Positions 1-5,936 of a stretch of DNA of 7,580 nucleotides are shown here, piece after piece. A program made the position numbers and the translations under genes. This stretch comes from Cyanobacteriota bacterium (GTDB lineage Bacteria > Cyanobacteriota > Cyanobacteriia > PCC-6307 > Cyanobiaceae). A model generated the notes under the pieces. That model was given only the letters and a program-made list of their open reading frames with translations. It did not search any database and was not told the DNA's origin. The DNA lies in the NCBI GenBank assembly GCA_026389255.1, contig JAPLIF010000260.1:1-7580 (forward strand), written 5' to 3'. Positions within the stretch are counted from its first letter, which is position 1. Each line of letters starts with the position of its first letter.

Positions 1-2
1 GG

Positions 3-152
3 GTGGTGGCCTGCTGCCTGCGCCACCGCCTACGCAAGGATCCCCTCGAAACCATCGATTCCGGCGACCGGGTGGTCAAGGTGTTCTGCCAGGTGTTCGA
101 GCGACCCGAACCCAGCGACCGCCGCGGCTTCCAGTTGGCGCTGGCGAATTGA
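3..152 (+). CDS. C-terminal end of an unidentified protein (partial)
   Basis: An open frame runs in from the left edge and stops at TGA 150-152, giving 49 residues that begin VVACCLRHRLRKDPLE and end GFQLALAN. The stretch DRVVKVFCQVFER reads like alternating beta-strand residues, and codon choice is GC-rich like the photolyase downstream, so it is probably a genuine gene end. I do not recognise the family. The stop lies 29 bases before the ATG at 182 of the photolyase on the same strand, so the two could be co-transcribed. Confidence 0.5.
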   Translation: MVACCLRHRLRKDPLETIDSGDRVVKVFCQVFERPEPSDRRGFQLALAN

Positions 153-164
153 GGCTGGAGCCCG

Positions 165-180
165 GGGCCCCTGGGGGCCC
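165..180 (+). promoter_or_regulatory. GC hairpin directly before the photolyase ATG
   Basis: GGGCCC (165-170) and GGGCCC (175-180) flank the loop CTGG, giving a six-pair all-GC stem ending one base before ATG 182. No Shine-Dalgarno-like purine run is visible beside it. Such a stem could limit ribosome access, or simply reflect local GC richness. The structure is seen; the role is speculative. Confidence 0.3.
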
Positions 181-181
181 G

Positions 182-1408
182 ATGGGCGAAACCTTTGTGG
201 TGGCGCTGGCCCTGGAGGGCCAGCTGCGCCTGGATGACCAGCCCGCCCTGCACCAAGCCGTGGCCCTGGCCCGCCATCAGGGCCAGGGCCACGGAAAACT
301 GATCGTGCTGGCCTGCCGGCCGCCGGACCAGCGCCTGCGGGGCCCCCACCAACGGCGCTTGGAGGCCCAGGCCCTGGCCAGCCTGCAGACGCGCTTGGCG
401 GCCGAAGCCATTCCCCTGCTGCCCTTTCCCCAGCACAGCACGGCGGCGGCGCTGGAGTTGCTGGCTCCCCAGGTGCGGCCGCAGGCGGTGCTGCACGGCC
501 AGGAGAGCCGGCTGTTTGAGGATTGGCCGCTGGAGCCGGAAACCTTCCCAAGGGTGTTTGGGGAGTTCCGCCGGGGCCTGGGGCGGGCGCCGGTGCCGCC
601 CCTGCCGGTGCCGGATCTGGAAGGCCTGGGGGGGTTGCGGCTGGAGGGGCCCCGGGGCTGGCTGGAGGCGGATCCACAGGCCGATGCTGCGGCGAAGCCC
701 AGCCCCCCCGATCCCCGCAGCGCCTTTCCCTTCGCGGGCGATGAAGCCAGCGGCCTGGCCAGGCTGCGCCACTACTGCCTGGACTCCGGCGGCTTGCGCC
801 ACTACAAGGCCCGCCGCAACGGCCTGGTGGGCACGGAGTTCTCCTCGAAGTTCTCCCCCTATCTGGCCCTCGGCTCCCTATCGGTACGGCGCATCTGGCA
901 GAGCGTGCTCGATTACGAAGCCCTGCGCGGCGCCGATGACGGATCCGAATGGATGAAGCTGGAGCTGCTCTGGCGCGAATTCTTCCTCTGGACCGCCCAA
1001 CGCCATGGGGCCAGCTTCGCGGCGCCGGGCGGATTGCAGAACCGCCAGATCGAATGGAGCGAAGATCGACCCCTGTTTGAGCGCTGGTGCCGGGGCCGCA
1101 GCGGCCACCCGCTGATCGATGCCCAGCTCAACGAACTGCTAACCACCGGCTATCTCTCCAACCGTGGCCGCCAGTGGGTCGCGTCCCACTTCATCAATGA
1201 ATTGCGCCTGCCCTGGACCTGGGGCGCCCGCTTTTTCGAATGGTGGCTGATCGACGCCCAGCCAGCCCTCAACACCGGCAACTGGGCCTATCTGGCCGGC
1301 GTCGGCAACGATCCCCGCAGTTTCAACGGCCCCCCGCGCCGCTTCGATCTGGAGCGGCAGGTGCGGTTGTATGACCCCGAGGAGATGCATCGGCGCCGGT
1401 GGTCGTGA
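182..1408 (+). CDS. cry: DASH-family cryptochrome/photolyase, divergent
   Basis: Flavoprotein of the photolyase/cryptochrome superfamily, DASH branch; relatives bind FAD and repair cyclobutane dimers, chiefly in single-stranded DNA, under blue light. Counting from ATG 182 (408 residues), the FAD domain shows KFSPYLALGSLS near 223-234, ELLWREFF near 261-268, GYLSNRGRQ near 323-331 and NTGNWAYLAGVGNDPR near 364-379, all close to DASH consensus. I prefer ATG 182 because it aligns with usual DASH N-termini; the frame extends to TTG 149, but those 11 residues look non-homologous. At 408 residues it is shorter than most DASH proteins (roughly 480-500), and the N-terminal antenna domain is poorly conserved: the usual WFRNDLR block reads ALEGQLR. 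The usual D-x-D of the flavin site reads D-A-Q (Gln codon 1259-1261). Family assignment is firm; activity and antenna binding are uncertain. Confidence 0.9.
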   Translation: MGETFVVALALEGQLRLDDQPALHQAVALARHQGQGHGKLIVLACRPPDQRLRGPHQRRLEAQALASLQTRLAAEAIPLLPFPQHSTAAALELLAPQVRPQAVLHGQESRLFEDWPLEPETFPRVFGEFRRGLGRAPVPPLPVPDLEGLGGLRLEGPRGWLEADPQADAAAKPSPPDPRSAFPFAGDEASGLARLRHYCLDSGGLRHYKARRNGLVGTEFSSKFSPYLALGSLSVRRIWQSVLDYEALRGADDGSEWMKLELLWREFFLWTAQRHGASFAAPGGLQNRQIEWSEDRPLFERWCRGRSGHPLIDAQLNELLTTGYLSNRGRQWVASHFINELRLPWTWGARFFEWWLIDAQPALNTGNWAYLAGVGNDPRSFNGPPRRFDLERQVRLYDPEEMHRRRWS

Positions 1409-1422
1409 ATGCTGAAGTTGGC

Positions 1423-1440
1423 CTGGACCTTCTAGGTCAG
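1423..1440. terminator. Possible weak bidirectional terminator hairpin
   Basis: Between the convergent photolyase and DUF1003 genes, CTGGACCT (1423-1430) and AGGTCAG (1434-1440) can pair as seven base pairs with one bulged G around the loop TCT. It overlaps the DUF1003 stop codon. Neither strand has a following T-run, so intrinsic termination would be weak at best. The call rests mainly on position between convergent genes. Confidence 0.2.
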
Positions 1441-1949
1441 AGAGAGGGCACGACTTTGTTATGAATTTCAGAAGTCAACGATTCAATCCGCTCACTGAGT
1501 TGCCGCACAACCATGGTCATTTGGTTGTTTTGATCCAGGAGCGAGAGCAGTTGGCTCGTCTGCTCTAGCGCCAGTTGCTGCTCCTTGTGCATTTCAAACG
1601 CAATCTCCTCCCTGTGTTTCGCATCCGCCTCCGAATGGGCCTTATCCCGATCAGCCTGCCTGGTCTGGGCAAGCAAAATCAACGGTGCGGCATAGGCCGC
1701 CTGCAGGCTGAATGCCAGATTTAACAGAATAAACGGATAGCGGTCGAATGTAGCGTAGTTGACAACATTCAGATAAATCCAGACAATCACAATGACGGAC
1801 TGGGCCATCAGAAAGAATGGGGAGCCAAAGAAGCGCGCAAAACCCTCGGCTCCCTTGGCGAACCAGTCACCGCCAAAGACATGGGACAAATGGGAGTGAG
1901 CCGCCAAAAAGCGCAGATGATGGGGGGCACTTAATCGTGAAGAGGGCAT
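1437..1949 (-). CDS. DUF1003 membrane protein
   Basis: A 170-residue protein of the DUF1003 family, whose biochemical role is unknown. Two hydrophobic segments, about residues 45-64 (from SPFFLMAQ) and 72-93 (from YPFILLNLAFS), are separated by a short polar loop, predicting two membrane passes. The family signature FD-x-YPFILLNL-x-x-S-x-x-AAYAAP and the following LAQTRQADRDKAHSEAD are clear. Residues about 97-165 are rich in Glu, Gln, Lys and Leu with a heptad-like pattern, suggesting a cytoplasmic coiled coil. The gene starts 43 bases after the stop of the secreted protein gene on the same strand, so the two may share a transcript. It converges with the photolyase gene; the stops are about 30 bases apart. 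No strong ribosome binding site is seen before the ATG. Confidence 0.88.
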   Translation of the reverse strand: MPSSRLSAPHHLRFLAAHSHLSHVFGGDWFAKGAEGFARFFGSPFFLMAQSVIVIVWIYLNVVNYATFDRYPFILLNLAFSLQAAYAAPLILLAQTRQADRDKAHSEADAKHREEIAFEMHKEQQLALEQTSQLLSLLDQNNQMTMVVRQLSERIESLTSEIHNKVVPSL

Positions 1950-1992
1950 CTCAGAGGGTGCAAACGTCTGTCATTCAAGATAGGCAGCGCCC

Positions 1993-2757
1993 TCAGCCCC
2001 CCACCACCAACGCATCGACAATCTCATAGCGCTCGAAGTTCTCCCCCAGACGCAGCACCGAAACATCGCCACGGCGCTGCACTATCAGCTTTTCGGGTTG
2101 ATCCGACGCCACCGCCTTGCCCTGCACAAACAAAAACTGACGCTTCTGCCCCTCGGGGCTGGTCACCACCACCGTGGCACTGTTGTTGGCCCGGCGGATT
2201 ACGAAGGCCTGACACCGGGCGGCCGTGCCACCAGTACCAGACCCACAGGCCACCTCCGCCGAGGCGTGATAGGGAGTGCCAGGAATCAGGGCATCGCGGG
2301 AAGCGGGCACAGGGGTAAGGGGAGTGCCGTCGATGCCGATGCGCAGGCTGTAGGTGCTTGATTCATGGCGGCGCGCCGCCGGACGCATCAGATACAGCCT
2401 CACCCGAACGTCGCCATCGCTCGGCAGGAGGCCACGGAAACTGTTGCCGGAGCTGCTGCCAATAAACAGGGCGCTATCGGAGCCAGCGGCGATCACGTTG
2501 AAGTAGTTCTGCAGATTGGAACCCTTGAGTTCCACCGTCAGGGTCTGATCGGCACCGGCCCGCAGGGTGTAGTCAACGGTCTGGTCGCCCTTGAGCTGGC
2601 CTTGGAGCCGGATGGAATCGGCCCCGGCGGCAAACGTGACCCTTTGGCTCTCGATCGCCGTCTGGGCCCTACCACCCCCCGCCGGGAAGCTGATGGCCAG
2701 GAGGCCAGCGGCAGCCAAGGCGAGGGGTGTACGCATCGGACCCTTGGGAGTGTGCAT
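1993..2757 (-). CDS. Secreted beta-sandwich protein of the 'g-type lysozyme inhibitor'-annotated group
   Basis: A 254-residue exported protein. The N-terminus has a signal peptide: basic start, hydrophobic core PLALAAAGLLAISF and probable cleavage near GRAQ (residues 30-32). The mature first domain (about 38-142) shows VTFAAGADSIRLQG, GDQTVDYTLRAGADQTL, NLQNYFNVIAAGSDSALFIG, DGDVRVRLYLMRPAARR and YSLRIGI. This is the pattern of a widespread pre-peptidase-C-like beta-sandwich group often annotated as g-type lysozyme inhibitor or, less plausibly, 'DNA breaking-rejoining protein'. The second half holds two cysteines (C171, C182) that could form a disulfide and ends in a strand-rich tail, RYEIVDALVVGG. 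ATG 2757 and the in-frame ATG at 2736 are both possible starts; the second has AAGGG just upstream and gives a more usual signal peptide. DUF1003 follows 43 bases downstream. Lysozyme inhibition is not demonstrated by sequence alone. Confidence 0.8.
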   Translation of the reverse strand: MHTPKGPMRTPLALAAAGLLAISFPAGGGRAQTAIESQRVTFAAGADSIRLQGQLKGDQTVDYTLRAGADQTLTVELKGSNLQNYFNVIAAGSDSALFIGSSSGNSFRGLLPSDGDVRVRLYLMRPAARRHESSTYSLRIGIDGTPLTPVPASRDALIPGTPYHASAEVACGSGTGGTAARCQAFVIRRANNSATVVVTSPEGQKRQFLFVQGKAVASDQPEKLIVQRRGDVSVLRLGENFERYEIVDALVVGG

Positions 2758-3062
2758 TGATAAACCCTATCTCGGTTCGTCAGCAAGGAAAAGGGCGCCG
2801 GGATTTGATTGCGCTGCCACAGCATTCAAGGGTGCTTTCTTAGGCGACTGCATCAGACAGAAGGCTCATAAAGATATCACTAGAAGCTCTAAAGATCTGA
2901 TCGATTTCCCCTGGCCTTTGCAGTGCATTGCGCAACCCCACTGATCGCCTCCATGGCGACCCAGGACTTGCACTGGGCCTGTGGGTGCGACGCTTGGTCA
3001 TTGGTGGGAGCCCCTTGCAGGGGCGCTGCCCCGCCTCAAAAGCAACCCTGCCCTTGACCGCC
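2758..3062. other. Divergent intergenic region
   Basis: About 305 bases lie between the secreted protein gene (minus) and the YbaY/NlpE/META gene (plus). The stretch 2830-2910 is clearly more AT-rich than the flanks (for example ATAAAGATATCACTAGAAG), as expected where promoters for both directions would sit. I could not place a convincing -35/-10 pair on either strand. The plus frame stays open from TTG 2928, but residues before about 3063 do not look like a signal peptide. No tRNA, repeat array or small gene was seen. Confidence 0.5.
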
Positions 3063-3455
3063 GTGACCCTGCAGCCCGCCGCGCATCTGGCCGCAATCCT
3101 TGCGGCGACCCAGCTGCTGGCCCCTGCCGCCTGGGCCGGCCAGATCTCCGGTACGGCCCGCCTGCAGCAGCCCTTGGCCCTAGCGCCGGATGCGATGTTG
3201 GAGGTTGTGTTGATCGACGCGGCCCTCGCCGATGCGCCGGCCCGGGTGCTGGGGCGCACCAGGATCCAGCCCGCAGGCCAGCCCCCCTTCCGCTTCAGCA
3301 TCAGCTAGCAGGACCGCGACCTGACCCCAAGGGGGCGCTATGGGGTGCGCGCCACCCTGCGCCAGGGCGAGCGGCTGCTCTTCACCACCGACACGTTCGC
3401 CCCCGTGCCCAGGGGCGGCGCCAGCACGCCGTTGTCATTGCAGCTGGTGCCGGTG

Positions 3456-3485
3456 GGCCAGGGCCCCCTCGGCCAAGGCCCCCTC
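3456..3485 (+). repeat. Two 15-base tandem units between the YbaY and NlpE domains
   Basis: GGCCAGGGCCCCCTC (3456-3470) is followed directly by GGCCAAGGCCCCCTC (3471-3485), one mismatch. In frame this encodes GQGPLGQGPLG, a flexible interdomain linker. Slippage-type duplication is the simplest origin. Confidence 0.7.
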
Positions 3486-4103
3486 GGCCGGTTGCCCGCC
3501 AGCTGGCGCGGCGAGCTGCCCAACGCCGGCGGTAGCAGCCGCTGGCAGGTGGACCTGGCCGCAGATGGCAGCTACCAACTACGCCAAACCTGGCTGAATC
3601 GTCCCGCTCCGAATACGTTCGACGACATCGGCCGCTGGCGCCTGGAGCCGTCCGGCCAACGGCTGGTGTTACGCGGCGGCCGGGAGGCGCCGGTGTTTCT
3701 GCAGCCTCTAGAAGGTGGCGCGGTGCTGCGCAAGCTCGATCTAGAAGGCCAACCGATCCGATCGGGACACAACGACCGGCTGACGCGGCTAGCCGTGCCG
3801 GAGCCAATTGAGCCACGGCTGTTCCTGGCGGGCCTGTTTCGCCTCCTGCCCCAAGGGCCGACCACACAGCTGTGTGTCACCGGCCAACGGCTGCCGGTGG
3901 CGCTGGAGGGCGACTACAAGCGCCTGCTGCAGGCCTACCGGAGCGCTGTACCCACAGGCGGGTCAGGCCAACCCCTGCTGGTGAACATGGAGGCGCTAAT
4001 CAGCCAACGCCCCGCTGCCCAACCTGGCCAGGGCCCTCGCCGCGCTCTTGTAGTGGAGGCATTCGGGAGGGCCCATCCCGGCCAAGGCTGCCCGCAGCCC
4101 CAA

Positions 4104-4147
4104 ATGGCATCTATCCCAATGGCGTCCAACCCAATGGCATCGGACCA
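4104..4147 (+). repeat. Three 15-base tandem units in the linker before the META domain
   Basis: ATGGC-type units begin at 4104, 4119 and 4134 with a 15-base period and encode MASIP, MASNP and MASDQ in frame. The repeat lies in the low-complexity linker between the NlpE-like part and the META domain, so length changes would be tolerated. Confidence 0.7.
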
Positions 4148-4531
4148 AAACCCCGCCCCGGCCCATCGGGCCCAACCGACCCTGCGGGGCACCGCCTGGA
4201 AGCTGCAGGCGCTGCAATCACCAGAGGGCCCAACCCTGATCAATCCGCCAGGCCGGCCACCGGAACTGCTGCTCGCCACCGACAGCGAACGACTCAGCGG
4301 TAACAGCGGCTGCAATCGGCTGCTGGGGGGCTTCCAGCTGGCCGGCGATCAGCTGCGTTTCTCGAAACTGGTGAGCACCAAGATGGCCTGCTCTGCAGAG
4401 GTGATGGCCTTCGAGCGGCAGTACCTGGAAGCACTGGATCAGGTGAGGCAATGGAACATTGATAAGCGTTCGCTGCTACTGCAGGACGGGGTTGGGCGGA
4501 GTTTGTTGTTGTTTCGGTTATAGATTGGGCG

Positions 4532-4571
4532 ATAACTGACCAGAGTGGTGCGGCAGGGTCTTAACAGTTAT
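4532..4571. repeat. Seven-base inverted repeat after the META gene
   Basis: ATAACTG (4532-4538) and CAGTTAT (4565-4571) form a perfect inverted repeat with a 26-base loop, just after the TAG at 4521-4523 and before the attC-like site. It is not a typical terminator: long loop, AT-rich stem, no T-run. It could be a recombination or regulatory relic, or chance. Confidence 0.3.
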
Positions 4572-4587
4572 TCAAATGCCATGATCG

Positions 4588-4712
4588 TTCTAACGGCTAG
4601 GTTAAACTGCCTGAACAAGCGGCGCGAAGTACGACAGACGATCATTGGGGAACCGACATCGCACCCCGAAAACCCGCCGCTTGTTCGGGTCCGCTTGAAC
4701 CGCTTGTTCGGC
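4588..4712 (-). other. attC-like integron recombination site (59-base element)
   Basis: Read on the minus strand, the site opens with core box GCCGAAC (4712-4706) followed by AAGCGGTTCAAGCGGACC, which closely resembles the classical left end of attC sites. It closes with TTTAACCTAGCC and the core box GTTAGAA (4594-4588), matching the right-end pattern GTTRRRY except for the last base. Between them GAACAAGCGGCG and CGCCGCTTGTTC (plus strand 4613-4624 and 4675-4686) form a perfect 12-base stem. GGTTCAA can pair with TTTAACC with one mismatch, giving the imperfect nested hairpin typical of attC. A direct 12-mer, CCGCTTGTTCGG, occurs at 4677-4688 and 4700-4711. Length 125 is within the known attC range. 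It begins about 30 bases after the stop of the LGFP gene, the usual position in a cassette. Confidence 0.75.
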
Positions 4713-5812
4713 GTGCCTTGACTGCCCCTCATACGGCGGCTCGTCACACTGGGAAGTTGCTGAAGTTGAACAACAATTCGGCGTGGTCCCCACCTTCGTC
4801 CTGGTTCACTACCTGAACCGAGTAGGACCGAAACTGGTCCCGTGGGACGGTGATGTTCACATCCACTTGGCCGTCCAAGTCGTTCGTTTCCGTGCTTGTC
4901 CCTTCGAACAGTAACACTTTCCCAGTCACCGTTACGTCCCCGCTGTTCCGGGCCAAGGCGGTCAGCTTCACTTCCACACGGACCTCCCCGCCGGCCCGGC
5001 CGACGAACCCCGGAAGCACTTCCTGCGGCGACTCGTTGGTTACCACAGCCTCCAGGGGCGGGCTGCTCGCGTCCCCGTACTCGTCCGACCCGAAGGTCTC
5101 GTCGTCGGTGATGTGCATGGTGCCAGAGCAGACAACCTTGCGGCGGACCTCTGGCACACCGGTCGGGCCGAGCCCTTGCGGTCGCAGCCCTCCGCCCGCC
5201 GGCGGGTCGTACGTCGTCGCACTGACCACCGCCCCGCCGGCCAGCGACCAGGCGATCTGGCCCCGCTCGAAGTCGTTGAATCGCCCCCGCCCGTTCGGCA
5301 GATCCCGTTCACCGGTCTTGGGGTATCCGAGGAACGACGCCGGGCCGCCGAGAGCCAGCCACCTTTCGCGGATCACCCCGTAGATCTCGTGCGCCCAAGT
5401 CTGCGGTGTCCAGTAAATCGACCCCCGCTCGAATTGGCTCACACGACCGCGGCCATCACCGACATCGAGCTCGTCGGATGTTGGGTAGCCGATCCCAGAC
5501 CGCTCCCAGCCCATCGCCGCCCACTGGTCGCGGATCGCTCCGTGGACCTCGTGAGTTCCGGCACCCGGTGCCCAGTAGATCGACCCGTTCCAGTAGGGCT
5601 GGAACCAGCCGCGTCCGTCCGGACACACGGTCGCTTCCCCGACAGGGGCATCGAGCCATCCGGCGTCCCCGCCCATGGACTGGTGTTTAGCCCCGATGAT
5701 AGTCCCGGCCCTCAGAAGGAACCGTGAGGAGTCGAGCGGGACGGGTGCGCGCAACAGCAGAGCAGGCATGAGTCTTTCCTAAACTAGAGATGGGTTCTTC
5801 GATGTCACCGAA
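4594..5812 (-). mobile_element. Predicted single integron gene cassette
   Basis: Boundaries are inferred from the G|TT cleavage point in the two core sites: GTTCGGT at 5813-5807 (5' end, minus strand) and GTTAGAA at 4594-4588 (3' end). The cassette is about 1.2 kb, with a 43-base leader, one gene filling most of it, and attC at the 3' end. On excision the circular attC would regain R' as GTTCGGT, complementary to R'' GCCGAAC at all seven positions with one G.T wobble. No promoter is apparent inside, as is usual for cassettes. Confidence 0.68.
4744..5769 (-). CDS. LGFP-repeat protein with a C-terminal beta-rich domain (cassette gene)
   Basis: A 341-residue protein. Three LGFP-type repeats occupy about residues 37-177, each with an F-x-x-G-x-I-x-W core (FQPYWNGSIYWAP, FERGSIYWTP, FERGQIAWS), HE-(V/I)-x-G-x-IR and (I/L)GYP. 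LGFP repeats occur in surface and secreted proteins, especially of actinobacteria, where they are thought to associate with the cell envelope. A Pro/Gly linker (about 188-208) leads to a strand-rich domain (about 211-341) with VVCSGTMHITDDETFGSDE and acidic patches such as DDETFGSDE and TNDLDGQVDVN, possibly metal-binding; I do not recognise this domain. There is no signal peptide or membrane segment. The start is supported by AGGAAAG six bases before ATG 5769. The stop is followed within about 30 bases by the attC-like site. Function in this host is unknown. Confidence 0.85.
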   Translation of the reverse strand: MPALLLRAPVPLDSSRFLLRAGTIIGAKHQSMGGDAGWLDAPVGEATVCPDGRGWFQPYWNGSIYWAPGAGTHEVHGAIRDQWAAMGWERSGIGYPTSDELDVGDGRGRVSQFERGSIYWTPQTWAHEIYGVIRERWLALGGPASFLGYPKTGERDLPNGRGRFNDFERGQIAWSLAGGAVVSATTYDPPAGGGLRPQGLGPTGVPEVRRKVVCSGTMHITDDETFGSDEYGDASSPPLEAVVTNESPQEVLPGFVGRAGGEVRVEVKLTALARNSGDVTVTGKVLLFEGTSTETNDLDGQVDVNITVPRDQFRSYSVQVVNQDEGGDHAELLFNFSNFPV

Positions 5813-5813
5813 C
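5807..5813 (-). other. Candidate attI/cassette junction core site
   Basis: On the minus strand GTTCGGT lies between the end of the intI remnant and the LGFP gene, 43 bases before its ATG. It fits GTTRRRY except for the fourth base and is complementary, with one wobble, to R'' (GCCGAAC) of the attC at the far end of the cassette. CCGAA/TTCGG (5808-5812, 5819-5823) also makes a small inverted repeat here. If correct, attI lies in 5813-5936, directly downstream of intI. Confidence 0.5.
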
Positions 5814-5854
5814 ACTGATTCGGCGGTCCGCATAAGCTGCGGGAGCAGAACTCT

Positions 5855-5875
5855 AAGCCTTACGAAGCAAGGCTT
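5855..5875. repeat. Perfect 7-base-pair hairpin in the presumed attI region
   Basis: AAGCCTT (5855-5861) and AAGGCTT (5869-5875) flank a seven-base loop. It sits about 60-80 bases after the intI stop on the minus strand. There is no T-run, so a terminator is unlikely; it could be part of attI or a regulatory stem. Confidence 0.4.
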
Positions 5876-5936
5876 CTCGGATGCCACCACTTGCTTCATC
5901 GATTGATATATGGTCCGCAGAAGATCCCTCCGTTCC

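Larger units (their letters stand above)
3063..4523 (+). pseudogene. YbaY / NlpE / META-domain envelope protein, interrupted by an in-frame amber stop
   Basis: One reading frame covers about 486 codons but has TAG at 3306-3308 (codon 82 from GTG 3063). A plausible signal peptide, hydrophobic AAHLAAILAATQLL ending in AAWA before GQISG, precedes a YbaY-like domain (about 26-115). That domain is split by the stop: upstream LEVVLIDAALADAPARVLG, downstream YGVRATLRQGERLLFTTD. Next come an NlpE-N-like domain (about 144-245), an NlpE C-terminal-like part (about 250-343, with CVTGQRLPV and GDYKRLLQAYR) and a META/HslJ-like domain (about 374-486, with GTAWKL, SGNSGCNRLLGG and MACSAEVMAFE). Multi-domain proteins of this kind act in the periplasm or outer membrane, with presumed stress roles. 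The NlpE CxxC is absent. Everything after the stop stays open and domain-like, so the lesion is recent, a sequencing error, or read through. The start is uncertain; no ribosome binding site is visible. Confidence 0.8.

Noticed and set aside
30..677. 215-codon minus-strand frame opposite the photolyase
   Set aside because: Pro/Ala/Gly-rich low-complexity translation typical of the antisense of GC-rich coding DNA; the plus strand encodes a recognised protein.
2840..3301. 153-codon minus-strand frame opposite the YbaY-like domain
   Set aside because: Antisense shadow; the plus strand shows a signal peptide and YbaY pattern, while this translation matches no family I know.
2981..3535. 184-codon plus frame and other frames overlapping the META gene
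   Set aside because: Arg/Pro/Ala-rich shadow frames; domain motifs are only in the frame of 3063-4523.
3345..4523. Second part of the META gene as an independent gene starting at GTG 3345
   Set aside because: This start would fall inside the YbaY-like domain, has no ribosome binding site and would leave the protein without a signal peptide.
4602..4793. 63-codon minus-strand open frame (MGTTPNCCSTSATSQ...)
   Set aside because: It overlaps the end of the LGFP gene and then translates the attC-like palindrome; the composition is not protein-like and the DNA structure explains the conservation better.
5808..5875. Small inverted repeats between intI and the LGFP gene as transcription terminators
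   Set aside because: Neither CCGAA/TTCGG nor AAGCCTT/AAGGCTT is followed by a T-run on either strand; their position fits an attI region better.
5687..5899. 70-codon minus-strand frame (MKQVVASEKPCF...) leading into the LGFP gene
   Set aside because: It spans the presumed attI/cassette junction and overlaps the LGFP start in another frame; no ribosome binding site or family resemblance.
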